Positions 44,202-53,768 of a stretch of DNA of 64,000 nucleotides are shown one piece after another. Source of the stretch: Planctomycetota bacterium (GTDB taxonomy: Bacteria > Planctomycetota > UBA1135 > UBA2386); the NCBI GenBank assembly GCA_020848735.1, contig JADLHO010000108.1, forward strand, positions 1-64,000. The letters are read 5' to 3'. The position numbers and the translations under genes were made by a program. Within the stretch, counting starts at the first letter, position 1; each line of letters starts with the position of its first letter. Under the pieces are notes generated by a model. That model was not told the origin of the DNA and ran no database searches. It saw only the letters and a program-made list of their open reading frames with translations.

Positions 44202-44648
44202 GCTGCCGCGGCGCCGGGAGCCGGCCGGCGACCGTCGCGACGCCCGGTCCGCGCGCCAGAAATTTCCGTAACCCGGACGGAACCCGTACCGCGGCCGCGC
44301 ACGTCGAAGGGGCGCTTGGCAGGTGCCAGTCTCCTGCACGCTCTCTCTCGAATAGCTCTCGTCCCGAAGCGACCCGGGTTCCGGCTGCGTGCGTGGCAAC
44401 GCAATCAGAGGGGTCTGTTTCTGGGTGCAACGCCCGGTGTCACGGTTGGCCTAGCGATCGGCCGACAGCGCGCCGGCAACCCGGGTCTGTTCCTCGGGGC
44501 GAGAGCCGGCCTGCGCGGGGTGCGAGCTGCGCGGGCGTTCTCTTCGCGGGGCATGCCGACGGCCGGCAACGGCTGACGGGGTGCCCCGCGCTCTTGTCCG
44601 GACCCGACCCTGCGCCGCCGCGCGCGGGAGCGGATCCGGGAGCCCGGG
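44202..44648. other. 447-base intergenic region with an in-phase partial duplication
   Basis: No gene is convincingly supported. GGGTCTGTT begins at 44411 and again at 44483, exactly 72 bases apart, each within an imperfect 29-base repeat that would read GLFLGA in the same frame. The frame lacks the strong GC3 of real genes nearby. The section 44330-44460 is lower in GC, with several short stem candidates (GCGTGGCAACGC, CAGAGGGGTCTG). A structured RNA or a decayed gene are both possible. Confidence 0.35.
44212..44230 (+). terminator. Candidate hairpin after the FAD oxidoreductase gene
   Basis: CGCCGG and CCGGCG pair across a seven-base loop, starting 11 bases after the stop codon. No T-run follows. 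Confidence 0.3.
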
Positions 44649-45143
44649 CTAGAGCGCGACCCGCACCACGCCCCGCTGCCCCGGGGTCTCCTCCACCCCC
44701 ACCTCGACCGCGAGGGGCACCACGCCTGGCATCTGCCGCCCGAGGCGCTGGAGCAACTGGTCCGCGACGTAGCCCGCCAGGTTCTCGGCGCTCGAGTTGG
44801 AGATCGGCAGGACGAGGACCTCGTCGGCCGGGATCAGGTAGCGACGCTCGCGGTAGCGGATCTCGGCGCTGCCGTCCGGGAGCCTCTCGCAGGTCAGCAC
44901 GGGGTGCCTGCCCGGGATGATCAGCCGCTCGTCGAGCTCGTCGACGATCGCCTTCACGATCGGCTTGATCTCCTTGAAGTTGATGACGAGCCCGTGCGGA
45001 TCCAGCTCCGTCTCGACCCCGACCCAGACCTTGTAGTTGTGCCCGTGGAGCCGCTCGGCCGAGCCGTCCGGGAAGATGAGGAAGTGGGCCGCGCTGAACT
45101 TCAGGTAGTCCTTGTGGATGCGGATCGACCAGGTCTTCTTCAT
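44649..45143 (-). CDS. 6-pyruvoyl-tetrahydropterin synthase family protein, PTPS-III-like
   Basis: The product is 164 residues with the PTPS/QueD fold. His20 (FSAAHF), His33 and His35 (RLHGHNY) are the zinc ligands. QueD enzymes have a catalytic Cys four residues before the HGH His (CxxxHGH); here that position is Ala29. Glu30 is present at minus three, giving ExxHGH, the pattern described for PTPS-III, which can replace dihydroneopterin aldolase (FolB) in folate synthesis. The C-terminal ISNSSAENLAGYVADQLLQR holds the conserved Glu. So a folate role is more likely than queuosine, but neither is proven. It diverges from the cupin gene. Confidence 0.85.
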   Translation of the reverse strand: MKKTWSIRIHKDYLKFSAAHFLIFPDGSAERLHGHNYKVWVGVETELDPHGLVINFKEIKPIVKAIVDELDERLIIPGRHPVLTCERLPDGSAEIRYRERRYLIPADEVLVLPISNSSAENLAGYVADQLLQRLGRQMPGVVPLAVEVGVEETPGQRGVVRVAL

Positions 45144-45209
45144 GGTGGAACGGGCTTCGGGCGCCGCGGGCGCGGGTCGGGCGACGGCTCGTCGCTCGCG
45201 CGTCGCATC

Positions 45210-45217
45210 GCTACCTT
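45210..45217 (+). promoter_or_regulatory. Candidate -10 element (GCTACCTT) of the cupin gene
   Basis: GCTACCTT ends seven bases before the GTG at 45225. Confidence 0.4.
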
Positions 45218-45224
45218 GGCAGGG

Positions 45225-45557
45225 GTGATCGACCTCGCCGCAGTGCCTTTCCAGCCGACGCGCTACCCGGGGGTCGCGATCCACTTCTACCGCTCGGACC
45301 GCAGCAGCGGGCACGCGGCGGTCCTGATCCGGATGGAACCAGGCTGCGGCTACCCGGCGCACCGGCACCTGGGACCCGAGGAGCTCCTCGTCCTCCAGGG
45401 TGGCTTCCGCGACGAGCAGGGGGTCTGGCGGGCCGGCGAGTACGCCCGCTTCGAGACCGGCAGCGCCCACGCGCCGATCGCCCTCGACGAGGGCGAGGCC
45501 TGCGTGTTCTTCGCGATCGCCCACGAGGGGATCGCGCTCTTCGCGCGCGAGGATTGA
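45225..45557 (+). CDS. Small cupin protein, ChrR-like
   Basis: The product is 110 residues, one cupin barrel. AAVLIRMEPGCGYPAHRHLGPEELLVLQGG carries the first cupin motif with paired His and Glu ligands (H-x-H and E), and WRAGEYARFETGSAHAPI is the second motif with a further His. The arrangement matches the C-terminal domain of ChrR anti-sigma factors and related stand-alone cupins. There is no zinc-binding anti-sigma domain here, so it is more likely a metal-binding enzyme or sensor. GTG at 45225 is the preferred start; TTG at 45216 is also in frame. Confidence 0.78.
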   Translation: MIDLAAVPFQPTRYPGVAIHFYRSDRSSGHAAVLIRMEPGCGYPAHRHLGPEELLVLQGGFRDEQGVWRAGEYARFETGSAHAPIALDEGEACVFFAIAHEGIALFARED

Positions 45558-45602
45558 GCCGGTCCCCCGAGCCTTCGCCCGGGTGCCCGGCTCCGCCGGC
45601 TC
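45556..45602. terminator. Candidate bidirectional terminator, cupin / fusA
   Basis: GAGCCGG (45556-45562) pairs with CCGGCTC (45596-45602) and overlaps both stop codons. A nested stem CCGGG-TG-CCCGG lies inside (45579-45590). The symmetrical placement between convergent genes supports a shared terminator. Confidence 0.4.
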
Positions 45603-47724
45603 ACTTCTGGCCGGCGGCCTCGGCGAGCACCTTCTCCGCGATGTTCGGCGGGACGGGCTCGTAGGCGAAGGGCTCCATCGTGTAGTGGCCACGGCCCTGC
45701 GTGATGGAGCGGAGCTGCGTGGAGTACTGGAACATCTCGGCGAGCGGCACCTTGCCGTTGACCGCGTTGATGCCACCCGGCTTCGCGACCATCTCCTCGA
45801 CGAGCCCGCGCCGCGAGCGCAGGTCGCCGATCACGTCGCCGACGTACTCCTCCGGGCACTCGATCTCGATCCGCATGATCGGCTCGAGCAGGGTCGAGTT
45901 GTTCTCGACCGCCAGGCGGAACGCGAGGGCGCCCGAGGCCTCGAAGGCCATGTTGCTCGAGTCGACGTCGTGCGACTGACCGTCGTAGAGCTCCGCGGTG
46001 AACTTGACGAAGGGGTAGCCGAGCCGGCCGCCGCCCTTCGCCGAGGTCCGGATGCCGGCCTCGACCGAGGGGATGTACTCGCGCGGCACCGAACCACCGG
46101 TCACCGCGTTGACGAACACGACGTCGTCGTCCTCGGAGCCCGGCTTGAAGCGGACGCGCGAGACTGCGTACTGGCCCGAGCCGCCCGACTGCTTGATGTG
46201 GCGCGCCTCGACGTCCTTCGCCTTCGTCAGCGTCTGCTTGTAGGCGACCTTCGGCCGGCCCTGGACGATGCCGACCTTGAACTCGCGCTCGATGCGGCTG
46301 CAGATGATCTCCAGGTGGAGCTCACCCATGCCGCTGATGACCATCTGGCCGGTCTGCTCGTCGGTGCGCGCCTTGAACGTGGGATCCTCGCGGACGAGCT
46401 TCGCGATCGCGGTCGTGAGCTTGTCGCGATCCGCGTTCGCCTTCGGCTCGATGGCCAGCGAGATCACCGTGTCGGGGAACTGCATCGCCTCGTAGACGAT
46501 CGGCGCCTCGCGCGTGCACAGCGTGTCGCCGGTCACGACGTCGCGCACTCCGATCACCGCGACGATGTCGCCGGCGCGCGCCGAATCGATCGGCTCGCGC
46601 TGGGCCGCGTGCATGCGCACGATGCGGCCGATGCGCTCCTCCTTGCGGTTGCGAGGGTTGTAGTACTTCTCGCCCTGCTGGATGGTCCCCGAGTAGAGAC
46701 GGACGAACGTGAGGTCGCCGTTCGGATCGGAGATGGTCTTGAAGGCGAGAGCGCCGGTCTTCTCGGTCGAACGCAGCGGCCGGATGATCTTCTCGCCCGA
46801 GTCCGGGTCGGTGCCTTCGATCGGCGGGACCTCGGTCGGCGAGGGCAGATACTCGACGACGGCATCGAGCAGGTTCTGGACGCCCTTGTCCTTGAACGCC
46901 GAGCCGCAGAGGACCGGCGTCATCTTGAGGGCGATCGTCCCCGCGCGGATCGCGCGCTTGATCTCGTCGATCGTGACCGGCTCACCCTCGACGAACTTCT
47001 CGAGCATCGGGTCGTAGAACTCGGCGACGGCCTCGATCATCGCATCGCGCCGCATCTCCGCCTCGTCGCGCAGGTCCGCCGGCACATCCGCGACCTCGAC
47101 GTCGCGCGCGTCGTCGTCCCAGGTGTAGGCCTTCATCTCGACGAGATCGATGACGCCCTTGAAGCTCTTCTCGGAGCCGATCGGCATCTGCAGCGGAACC
47201 GCGTTCGCGTGCAGGCGCGCGCGCATCGTCTCGACCGCGCGCTCGAAGTTCGCGCCGGTGCGGTCCATCTTGTTGACGAACGCGACGCGCGGGACGTTGT
47301 AACGATTCGCCTGGCGCCAGACGGTCTCGGACTGCGGCTGCACACCGGCCACCCCGCAGAACACGCCCACCGCGCCGTCGAGCACGCGGAGCGAGCGCTC
47401 CACCTCGGCGGTGAAGTCGACGTGCCCGGGCGTGTCGATCAGCGAGAGGAAGTGGCTGCGCCACTGGCAGGTCGTCGCGGCGGACGTGATCGTGATGCCG
47501 CGCTTCTGCTCCTCTTCCAGGTAGTCCATCGTGGCCGTGCCCTCGTGGACCTCGCCGAGCTTGTGGTTGCGCCCGGTGATGTAGAGGATGCGCTCGGAGA
47601 CGGTGGTCTTCCCCGCATCGATGTGGGCGATGATCCCGAAGTTGCGCGTCTTGAGGAGGCGTTCCTCCTCCTTGCTGAGCTTGGGGCGCTCTTGGGGCTT
47701 GTCCTGGACTTCGGGATTCGACAT
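45601..47724 (-). CDS. fusA: Elongation factor G
   Basis: The product is 707 residues. The G1 motif is AHIDAGKT (33-40), switch [13 protein letters not shown]3 [21 protein letters not shown]4 VNKMDR and G5 CGSAFKDKG. Domains III-V follow with [31 protein letters not shown] and [25 protein letters not shown]-like sequence (here [12 protein letters not shown]). It moves tRNA and mRNA on the ribosome with GTP hydrolysis. An extra 22-residue charged lead precedes the G domain. It is not in a str operon here (no rpsL, rpsG or tuf next to it), so it may be an isolated or second EF-G copy. A GCTAACGT element lies 54 bases upstream. Confidence 0.97.
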   Translation of the reverse strand: MSNPEVQDKPQERPKLSKEEERLLKTRNFGIIAHIDAGKTTVSERILYITGRNHKLGEVHEGTATMDYLEEEQKRGITITSAATTCQWRSHFLSLIDTPGHVDFTAEVERSLRVLDGAVGVFCGVAGVQPQSETVWRQANRYNVPRVAFVNKMDRTGANFERAVETMRARLHANAVPLQMPIGSEKSFKGVIDLVEMKAYTWDDDARDVEVADVPADLRDEAEMRRDAMIEAVAEFYDPMLEKFVEGEPVTIDEIKRAIRAGTIALKMTPVLCGSAFKDKGVQNLLDAVVEYLPSPTEVPPIEGTDPDSGEKIIRPLRSTEKTGALAFKTISDPNGDLTFVRLYSGTIQQGEKYYNPRNRKEERIGRIVRMHAAQREPIDSARAGDIVAVIGVRDVVTGDTLCTREAPIVYEAMQFPDTVISLAIEPKANADRDKLTTAIAKLVREDPTFKARTDEQTGQMVISGMGELHLEIICSRIEREFKVGIVQGRPKVAYKQTLTKAKDVEARHIKQSGGSGQYAVSRVRFKPGSEDDDVVFVNAVTGGSVPREYIPSVEAGIRTSAKGGGRLGYPFVKFTAELYDGQSHDVDSSNMAFEASGALAFRLAVENNSTLLEPIMRIEIECPEEYVGDVIGDLRSRRGLVEEMVAKPGGINAVNGKVPLAEMFQYSTQLRSITQGRGHYTMEPFAYEPVPPNIAEKVLAEAAGQK

Positions 47725-47778
47725 GGGGATGACCTGCGAAGGGCGCCGGGATCGGTTTCCGGCACTGAAGGGGCGAGC

Positions 47779-47786
47779 ACGTTAGC
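47779..47786 (-). promoter_or_regulatory. Candidate -10 element (GCTAACGT) of fusA
   Basis: Read on the minus strand, GCTAACGT ends 54 bases before the fusA ATG, allowing an untranslated leader of about 47 bases. Confidence 0.4.
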
Positions 47787-47878
47787 CGGTGCCCCAGGGT
47801 CGTCAAGGGGAGGCGGCTCGGCGGGTCCTGATGCGCGACCTCTGCTCATCCCCCGCCCTCGCCCCGCGCACCCGCATG

Positions 47879-47904
47879 GCGCGGCCCCACGACAGGGGCC
47901 GCGC
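47879..47904 (-). terminator. Strong hairpin after the beta-propeller-like gene
   Basis: GCGCGGCCCC and GGGGCCGCGC form a perfect ten-base stem around ACGACA, 12 bases past the stop at 47916. No T-run follows, so it may work by pausing or Rho. Confidence 0.5.
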
Positions 47905-47915
47905 GCGGGCGAGCC

Positions 47916-49658
47916 TCAGTTGCCGATGCGGAGCTCGAGGCCATTCGAGGTCACCACGCCCAACGCGTTGGTGCCGTTCGCCGCCACGACGCCCTGGTGG
48001 TAGAGCAGGCCGCCGAGGAGGCCGGCGCTGTTGGGGATCGTGATGCTGAAGGTGCCGGCCGGCAGGGCGAGCGGTGCATTGGCGAGGTCGCCGCTGCAGA
48101 GCAGCGTGCAGCCCTGCATGCCGATGACATCGAGGGGCGTGCTGACCTGGGCGAGGCCCATGATGACCGCGCCGAGCAGCGAGTTCGCCGGCAGGGACGT
48201 CACGCGGTAGGTGATGGTCGCGCCGAGCAAGGGGCGGTTGCTCGTGAGCTGGAGTCGCGCACCACCGAAACCGGTGCTGAAGGGCACGGCCGCGGTGAAG
48301 TCCGTGGAGCCCGGGTCCGACGAGAAGTTGCCCGGCGAGTAGCCGGCGAGCACGACGTGGTTCAGGTTCGCCACGGTCTGGTAGCTCAGGATGAACTCAC
48401 CGTTCGGGAAGAGCTGGATCTGGCACGTGTTGGCGCTCGTCGTGTTCCACTCCTTCACGTTGTTCCAGGTCACCACCGCCTTGCCGGGCAGCGCGTTGAA
48501 GTTGACCGAGCCACCGCCGGCCGCCGCGGGGTCGAGGTCCATCCAGAGGATCGAGATGCGCTCGGGGTTCGAGATGAACTTCGTCACGTCGCCCGCGCAG
48601 CACTGGTGGTCGGTCGACGCACCGGTGCGCAGGTAGATGAAGCCGTTCGACGAGATGTCGATCGCCGTGGTCGCGCCGTTCGGCGAGCCGAGCAGCGGGA
48701 AGCTGAAGCCGAGCGCGCGGTTGGTCGCGAGCTGGTCGTCACCGAGACCCAGGTTCGCGCCGAGGTTGGTCTCGAAGCAGTTCGTGGTGCAGTTCGTCAC
48801 GAACCAGCCGCCGTTGCCGTTCGGCGTGAAGCGGAACGCGCGGTTCGACACGTCCATCGTGCCGTTGGCCCAGAGCTCGTACACCACGGGCTCGACCGGG
48901 CAACCGCGCCCATAGGCGCGCGCTGCGGCCGCCGTGCCCGTCGTGTCGAAGGTCAACACCATGCGGTTGGGGACCGACACGACGTAGAGCGCGCTGCCGA
49001 TGATCGCGCAGCCGCGGCCGATGCCGTACGAGTTCGCGACCGGGCCGGGGAAGTTGCTCAGCTCGACGAAGGTCGGGTCGTAGTTGCGGATCAGGTCGTT
49101 CGAGCGATCCATCACCCAGAAGGTGTTCGTGACCGGGTCGTACGAGATGCCGCCGTGGGCCGTGCCCGTCAGCGTGAAGGTGCCGATCGAGGTTCCGAGC
49201 AGGTCGTACTCGGTGACGGTCGCGGCGTTGATCTGCGTGATGAAGAGGTGGCCGCTGATCGGCGAGTAGGTGATGCCCTCGCAGAACGCCGGTGCCGGGA
49301 AGCTGCGGACCCAGGTGCCCGTGCGCGTGTAGACGTCGACGTCGTAACCCGTCGCCGGCGACTGGTCCGTCACGAAGATGTTCGTGCCGTCGGTCGCGAC
49401 GCCGGCCGGCGTGGTCGTGTTCGACGGGATCCACGACGAAAGCAGGACACCCGTCGAGTCGAGGAACGCGACGACCTTGTTCGCACCGGTACCGGTGAGC
49501 ATCAGGTTGCCGTTGGTGTCGGCACCGAGTCCCGCGGGGATGACGCCGGCAGGCGTGGGGAAGGTGCCGATGACCGTGCCGACCTGGGCGGTCAGCAATG
49601 CGGAGGACAACAGGGAAGCGGCGGCCAGAGTGACCGCGCAGTGCAGGGACGAGCGCAT
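47916..49658 (-). CDS. Exported beta-propeller-like protein with shared C-terminal module
   Basis: The product is 580 residues. The signal peptide ends near LLTAQ. Residues 25-260 contain repeated blocks such as AGLGADTNGNLMLTGTGANK and AGVATDGTNIFVTDQ, ITYSPISGHLFITQIN, and GISYDPVTNTFWVMD, the pattern of an NHL- or SMP-like propeller that follows aqueous ligands or proteins. A second part (about 290-480) is Asn- and Gly-rich, with WNNVKEW and CQIQLFPNGEFILSYQ. The last 90 residues contain GMQGCTLL, ITIPNSAGLLGGLLYHQG and TSNGLELRIGN, the shared module. No catalytic residue was found. It lies alone between fusA and lhr. Confidence 0.82.
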   Translation of the reverse strand: MRSSLHCAVTLAAASLLSSALLTAQVGTVIGTFPTPAGVIPAGLGADTNGNLMLTGTGANKVVAFLDSTGVLLSSWIPSNTTTPAGVATDGTNIFVTDQSPATGYDVDVYTRTGTWVRSFPAPAFCEGITYSPISGHLFITQINAATVTEYDLLGTSIGTFTLTGTAHGGISYDPVTNTFWVMDRSNDLIRNYDPTFVELSNFPGPVANSYGIGRGCAIIGSALYVVSVPNRMVLTFDTTGTAAAARAYGRGCPVEPVVYELWANGTMDVSNRAFRFTPNGNGGWFVTNCTTNCFETNLGANLGLGDDQLATNRALGFSFPLLGSPNGATTAIDISSNGFIYLRTGASTDHQCCAGDVTKFISNPERISILWMDLDPAAAGGGSVNFNALPGKAVVTWNNVKEWNTTSANTCQIQLFPNGEFILSYQTVANLNHVVLAGYSPGNFSSDPGSTDFTAAVPFSTGFGGARLQLTSNRPLLGATITYRVTSLPANSLLGAVIMGLAQVSTPLDVIGMQGCTLLCSGDLANAPLALPAGTFSITIPNSAGLLGGLLYHQGVVAANGTNALGVVTSNGLELRIGN

Positions 49659-49872
49659 CGAACTCCTATCCGAGTGCAGAGCAATGAAGGGAGCTGGGGA
49701 CGCGGGACACGGCGGCAAGAGCAACGCGTGGCCGGCGCACCAGGGACTGTCGCAGGGACGACGGGCGGGATGATAGCGACGCCCCGTGCGAACCGGGATC
49801 CTCGCCCGAGTTCGTCGTACCGGCGCGAGACAGCCCCTCTCGCGAGCCCGCGGAACGCCCGACCGGCGCGTC

Positions 49873-49880
49873 GCTAGCAT
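49873..49880 (+). promoter_or_regulatory. Candidate -10 element (GCTAGCAT) of the Lhr helicase gene
   Basis: GCTAGCAT ends 20 bases before the ATG at 49901. Confidence 0.42.
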
Positions 49881-49900
49881 GCCCCCCCGAGCGAGCTCCC

Positions 49901-52900
49901 ATGGCGCACCCCGCACTCGCCCCGTTCCACCCGACCGTACGCGACTGGTTCGACGCGACATTCGGCGAACCGAGCGCGCCGCAATGCCTGGGCTGGCCGC
50001 GCATCGCCGCCGGCGAACACACGCTGATCGCCGCCCCGACCGGGTCGGGAAAGACCCTCGCCGCGTTCCTCTTCGCATTGGATCGACTGCTGCGCGAGGG
50101 CGACGGCGCGCGCGATCGCACGAGCGTGCTCTACGTCTCGCCGCTGAAGGCGCTCGGCAACGACGTCCAGCGCAATCTCCTCGCGCCGCTCGCGGCCCTG
50201 CGCGCGCGCGATCCCTCGCTGCCCGAGCTGCGGGTCGCGGTCCGCTCGGGCGATACGCCGCAACGCGAACGTCTCGCGATGCGACGCGAGCCTCCGCAGG
50301 TGCTCGTCACGACGCCCGAGTCCCTGCACGTCCTGCTGGCCGGCGAGTCCGGGCGCACGCTCCTCGCGGGGATCCGCACGGTGATCGTCGACGAGATCCA
50401 CGCGATCGCCGACGACAAGCGCGGCAGCCATCTCGCGCTCGCCCTCGAGCTCCTCGCCGCGACCGCGGGTGAATTCCAGCGCATCGGACTCTCGGCGACG
50501 CAGCGCCCGATCGAGCGCGTCGCGGAGTTCCTCGTCGGCGAGGGTCGCCCCTGCGCGATCGTCGACGTCGGTCACCTGCGGGAGATCGACCTCCGCATCG
50601 AGGTGCCGGGGCTGCCGCTCGCCACCGTGGCGAGCGAAGACCACAGCCATCAGGTCGCGGATCGCGTCGCCGCGCTGATCGCCGCGCACCGCACGACGAT
50701 CGTGTTCGCGAACACGCGCAAGGTCGCGGAGCGCATGGCGCGCCGCCTCACGGAGCGGCTCGGCGAGGGCGCGGTGACCTCGCATCACGGCAGCCTCGCG
50801 CGCGAACATCGCCTGCTCGCGGAGCAGCGGCTGAAGGCCGGTGAGTTGCGCGCCATCGTCGCGACGGCTTCGCTCGAGCTCGGCATCGACGTCGGCGACG
50901 TCGACCTCGTCGTGCAGATCGGGGCGACGGCCTCGATCGCGCAGGCGCTGCAGCGCGTCGGCCGCGCGGGCCACGGCAGGGGCCGCATCCCCAAGGGCCG
51001 CGTGTTCCCGCTCACGCGCGAGGAGCTCCTCGCGGCCGCCGGCCTCGTTCTGGCGATCCGCCGCGCGCAGCTCGACGAACTCGAGATCCCGCGCGCCCCG
51101 CTCGACATCCTCTCGCAGCTCCTCGTCGTCGCCGGACTCATCCGCCCCTGGCCGGTCGACGAGCTCTTCGCGCTCGTGCGACGGGCGCTGCCGTACCGCG
51201 AGCTCCCTCGCGAGGACTTCGACGCCGTGCTCGCGCTGCACACCGCCCGCGGCCGCTTCGCGTTGCTCCACGTCGATCCGGTCGATCACACGGTGCGCGC
51301 CACGAAGCGCGCCGCGTTGATCGCCGTGACCTCCGGCGGGGCGATCCCCGACCGCGCGGAGTACGAGGTCGTCGCCGAGCCCGAAGGCACGCGGATCGGC
51401 ACCGTGGAGGAGGACTTCGCGATCGAGGCGACCGTCGGCGACGTGTTCCAGCTCGGCAACGTGTCGTGGCGCATCGTCGGCGCGCAGCGCGGACAGCTCC
51501 GCGTCGTCGATGCGCAGGGTGCGCCGCCGAGCATGCCGTTCTGGTTCGGCGAGGCGCCGGCGCGCACCCCGGCGCTCTCCGCGAGCCTCGACGAGGTGCG
51601 CGAGCGCGGCGTCGATCCGGCCTGGCTGCGCCGCGAGTGCGGTCTCGACGACGAGGCGGCGCTCCCGCTCGCCGAGTTCCTCGCCGCCGGACGCGCGGCG
51701 CTCGGCACGACCCCGACGCGCGGCCGCCTCGTGCTCGAGCGCTTCTTCGACGAGGGCGGCGGCACGCAGCTCGTGCTCCACGCACCGTTCGGCAGCCGCG
51801 TCAACCGCGCGCTCGGGCTCGCGCTCCGCAAGCGCTTCTGCCGCGGCTTCGGCTTCGAGCTGCAGGCGGCCGCCAACGACGACGCGATCCTGCTCTCGCT
51901 CGGACCGATGCACGCGTTCCCGCTCGAGGACGTCTTCGAGTACCTGCATCCGCGCACCGCGCGCGACCTGCTCGTGCAGGCACTGCTCGCCGCCCCGATG
52001 TTCCAGACGCGCTGGCGTTGGAACGTGGCGCGCGCGCTGATCGTGCCGCGCGCCGGCGCAGGGCGCCGCGTGCCCGCGATCCTCATGCGCATGCGCGCCG
52101 ACGACGAGCTCGCGGCCGCCTTCCCGCAGGTCATGGCCTGCGGCGAGAACCTCCCGCCCGGCGATCTCCCCGTCCCGCTCGACCACCCGCTCGTGCGCCA
52201 GACGATCGAGGACTGCCTGACCGAGGTCATGGACGTCGACGGCTTCCTCGCAGTCGTGCGCGGCCTGCGCGACGGCAGCCTCGAGCGCGTCGCGGTCGAG
52301 CGCGGCACGCCGTCGCCGTTCGCCCACGCGATCCTGTCCGCGCGCCCCTACATGTTCCTCGACGACGCCCCGCTCGAAGAGCGCCGCGCCGCCGCGGTGC
52401 GCACACGCGCCCGCGTCGATCCGTCGCGCGCCGACGTGTTGGGTGCGCCCGACCCGCGGGTCGTGGAGGAGCTGCGCGAGGACGTCTGGCCGCACCCGAC
52501 CTGTGCTCCCGAACTCGCCGAGGCGCTCTCCTGGCTCGGCTTCTGCACCGACGACGAAGCGCGCCGGAGCGGCTGGCGCGAGTGGCTCGCGATGCTCGCG
52601 CAGAGCGGCCACGTCGTGCGCGAAGGCGAGCGCTGGTACGCGAGCACGGCGCCCCGCGATCCCAAGGAACTGTGGCGCGGACGGCTCGAGGCGCTCGGAC
52701 CGGTCGTCGCACCGATGGACGATCCCGCGCTGCTCGCGCTCGAGGCCGAGGGGCTCGCCATGCGCGTCGTGCTCGACGGCGTCCCCCACTGGTGCCATCG
52801 CCGTCTGCTCGCGCGTCTGCACCGCGAGACGCTCGAACGCCTGCGCGCCCGCGTCGCCCCGGTGAGCGTCGCCGACTTCGTGCGCTTCGTGCGCCGCTGG

Positions 52901-53764
52901 CAGCACGCCGAGGCCGGCGCGCAGCTCGAAGGTCCGGCCGGGATCGTGCAGATCGTGACCCAGCTCTCGGGCATCGACGCCCCGGCCGCGCGTCTCGAGG
53001 ACCTCCTGCGCTCGCGACTCGCGAAGTACCGCGCCCACTGGCTCGACCAGCTCACGTTGAGCGGCGAGATCGTGGCGCTGCGCCTCTGGGGTCGGGGCAG
53101 CGGCCCCGTGAAGCTCGCACCGCTCGCCCTCGTCCCGCGCGCCCACCTCGCCGGTTGGCTCGCCTGGCGCGAGACGGATGCCACCGCGGAGCTCTCCGCC
53201 GACGCGCGCACGCTGCTCGCGACGCTCGAACGCTGCGGCGCTTCGTTCCCCGACGAATGCAGCCGGCAGAGCGGCCTCCTGCCCTCGCGCTTCGAGGACG
53301 CCCTCGCCGAGCTCCTCACGCACGGGCTCGTCAGCGTCGACTCCTTCGCCGCCGTGCGCGCGCTCTGCGTCGCGCCGAGCAAGCGCGGCAAGGACGCGCT
53401 CGCCTTCGGCGTCGGCCGCATCGCCCGCGTGCCCGCGGCCCCGTCACCGCGCGACGTCGAGTTCGTCCTCGATCGCCTGCTCGCCCGCTGGGGCGTGCTC
53501 GTCCACCGCCTGCTCCTGCGCGAGCGCGTGCCGGTCACGTGGCGCGAGCTGCTGCGCGCGGCGAGGCTGCGCGAGCTGCGCGGCACCCTGCTCGGCGGCC
53601 GCTTCGTCGCCGGCGTGCACGGCGAGCAGTTCGCCTTGCCCGAAGCGGTGCCGCTGCTGCGCGATGCACGCGAGCGTGGCGATGCCGAGGTCGACGTCCC
53701 ACCACGCCACGATCCGCTGTGGCTCGACGCGGCATTCGCGGTGGTCCCTGGGGCGCAGACCTGA
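49901..53764 (+). CDS. lhr: Lhr-family ATP-dependent helicase
   Basis: The product is 1287 residues. Superfamily 2 motifs in order are Walker A APTGSGKT (45-52), PLKALGND (motif Ia), TTPESLHVLL, DEIH (164-167, a DEVH-type box) and SATQRP, then TIVFANTRKVAERMARRL, TASLELGIDVGDVDLV and QRVGRAGHGRG. After the helicase core come the winged-helix and Lhr core domains (Pfam DEAD/DEAH_assoc region near LPFEDV-like sequence AFPLEDVFEYLHPR), then a long C-terminal extension. Lhr unwinds 3'-tailed DNA or RNA-DNA hybrids in repair. It is shorter than E. coli Lhr (1538) but longer than the Lhr-core proteins, so it is full-length with a divergent tail. Confidence 0.93.
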   Translation: MAHPALAPFHPTVRDWFDATFGEPSAPQCLGWPRIAAGEHTLIAAPTGSGKTLAAFLFALDRLLREGDGARDRTSVLYVSPLKALGNDVQRNLLAPLAALRARDPSLPELRVAVRSGDTPQRERLAMRREPPQVLVTTPESLHVLLAGESGRTLLAGIRTVIVDEIHAIADDKRGSHLALALELLAATAGEFQRIGLSATQRPIERVAEFLVGEGRPCAIVDVGHLREIDLRIEVPGLPLATVASEDHSHQVADRVAALIAAHRTTIVFANTRKVAERMARRLTERLGEGAVTSHHGSLAREHRLLAEQRLKAGELRAIVATASLELGIDVGDVDLVVQIGATASIAQALQRVGRAGHGRGRIPKGRVFPLTREELLAAAGLVLAIRRAQLDELEIPRAPLDILSQLLVVAGLIRPWPVDELFALVRRALPYRELPREDFDAVLALHTARGRFALLHVDPVDHTVRATKRAALIAVTSGGAIPDRAEYEVVAEPEGTRIGTVEEDFAIEATVGDVFQLGNVSWRIVGAQRGQLRVVDAQGAPPSMPFWFGEAPARTPALSASLDEVRERGVDPAWLRRECGLDDEAALPLAEFLAAGRAALGTTPTRGRLVLERFFDEGGGTQLVLHAPFGSRVNRALGLALRKRFCRGFGFELQAAANDDAILLSLGPMHAFPLEDVFEYLHPRTARDLLVQALLAAPMFQTRWRWNVARALIVPRAGAGRRVPAILMRMRADDELAAAFPQVMACGENLPPGDLPVPLDHPLVRQTIEDCLTEVMDVDGFLAVVRGLRDGSLERVAVERGTPSPFAHAILSARPYMFLDDAPLEERRAAAVRTRARVDPSRADVLGAPDPRVVEELREDVWPHPTCAPELAEALSWLGFCTDDEARRSGWREWLAMLAQSGHVVREGERWYASTAPRDPKELWRGRLEALGPVVAPMDDPALLALEAEGLAMRVVLDGVPHWCHRRLLARLHRETLERLRARVAPVSVADFVRFVRRWQHAEAGAQLEGPAGIVQIVTQLSGIDAPAARLEDLLRSRLAKYRAHWLDQLTLSGEIVALRLWGRGSGPVKLAPLALVPRAHLAGWLAWRETDATAELSADARTLLATLERCGASFPDECSRQSGLLPSRFEDALAELLTHGLVSVDSFAAVRALCVAPSKRGKDALAFGVGRIARVPAAPSPRDVEFVLDRLLARWGVLVHRLLLRERVPVTWRELLRAARLRELRGTLLGGRFVAGVHGEQFALPEAVPLLRDARERGDAEVDVPPRHDPLWLDAAFAVVPGAQT

Positions 53765-53768
53765 GCAC

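Noticed and set aside
44316-44576. An 86-codon plus-strand open frame with repeated GLFLGA
   Set aside because: Poor third-position GC and no homologue known to me; kept only as an intergenic observation.
45400-48003. An 867-codon plus-strand open frame opposite fusA
   Set aside because: Antisense shadow of EF-G with no recognisable domain.
49874-53323. An 1149-codon minus-strand open frame opposite the Lhr helicase
   Set aside because: Antisense shadow; helicase motifs on the plus strand are complete.
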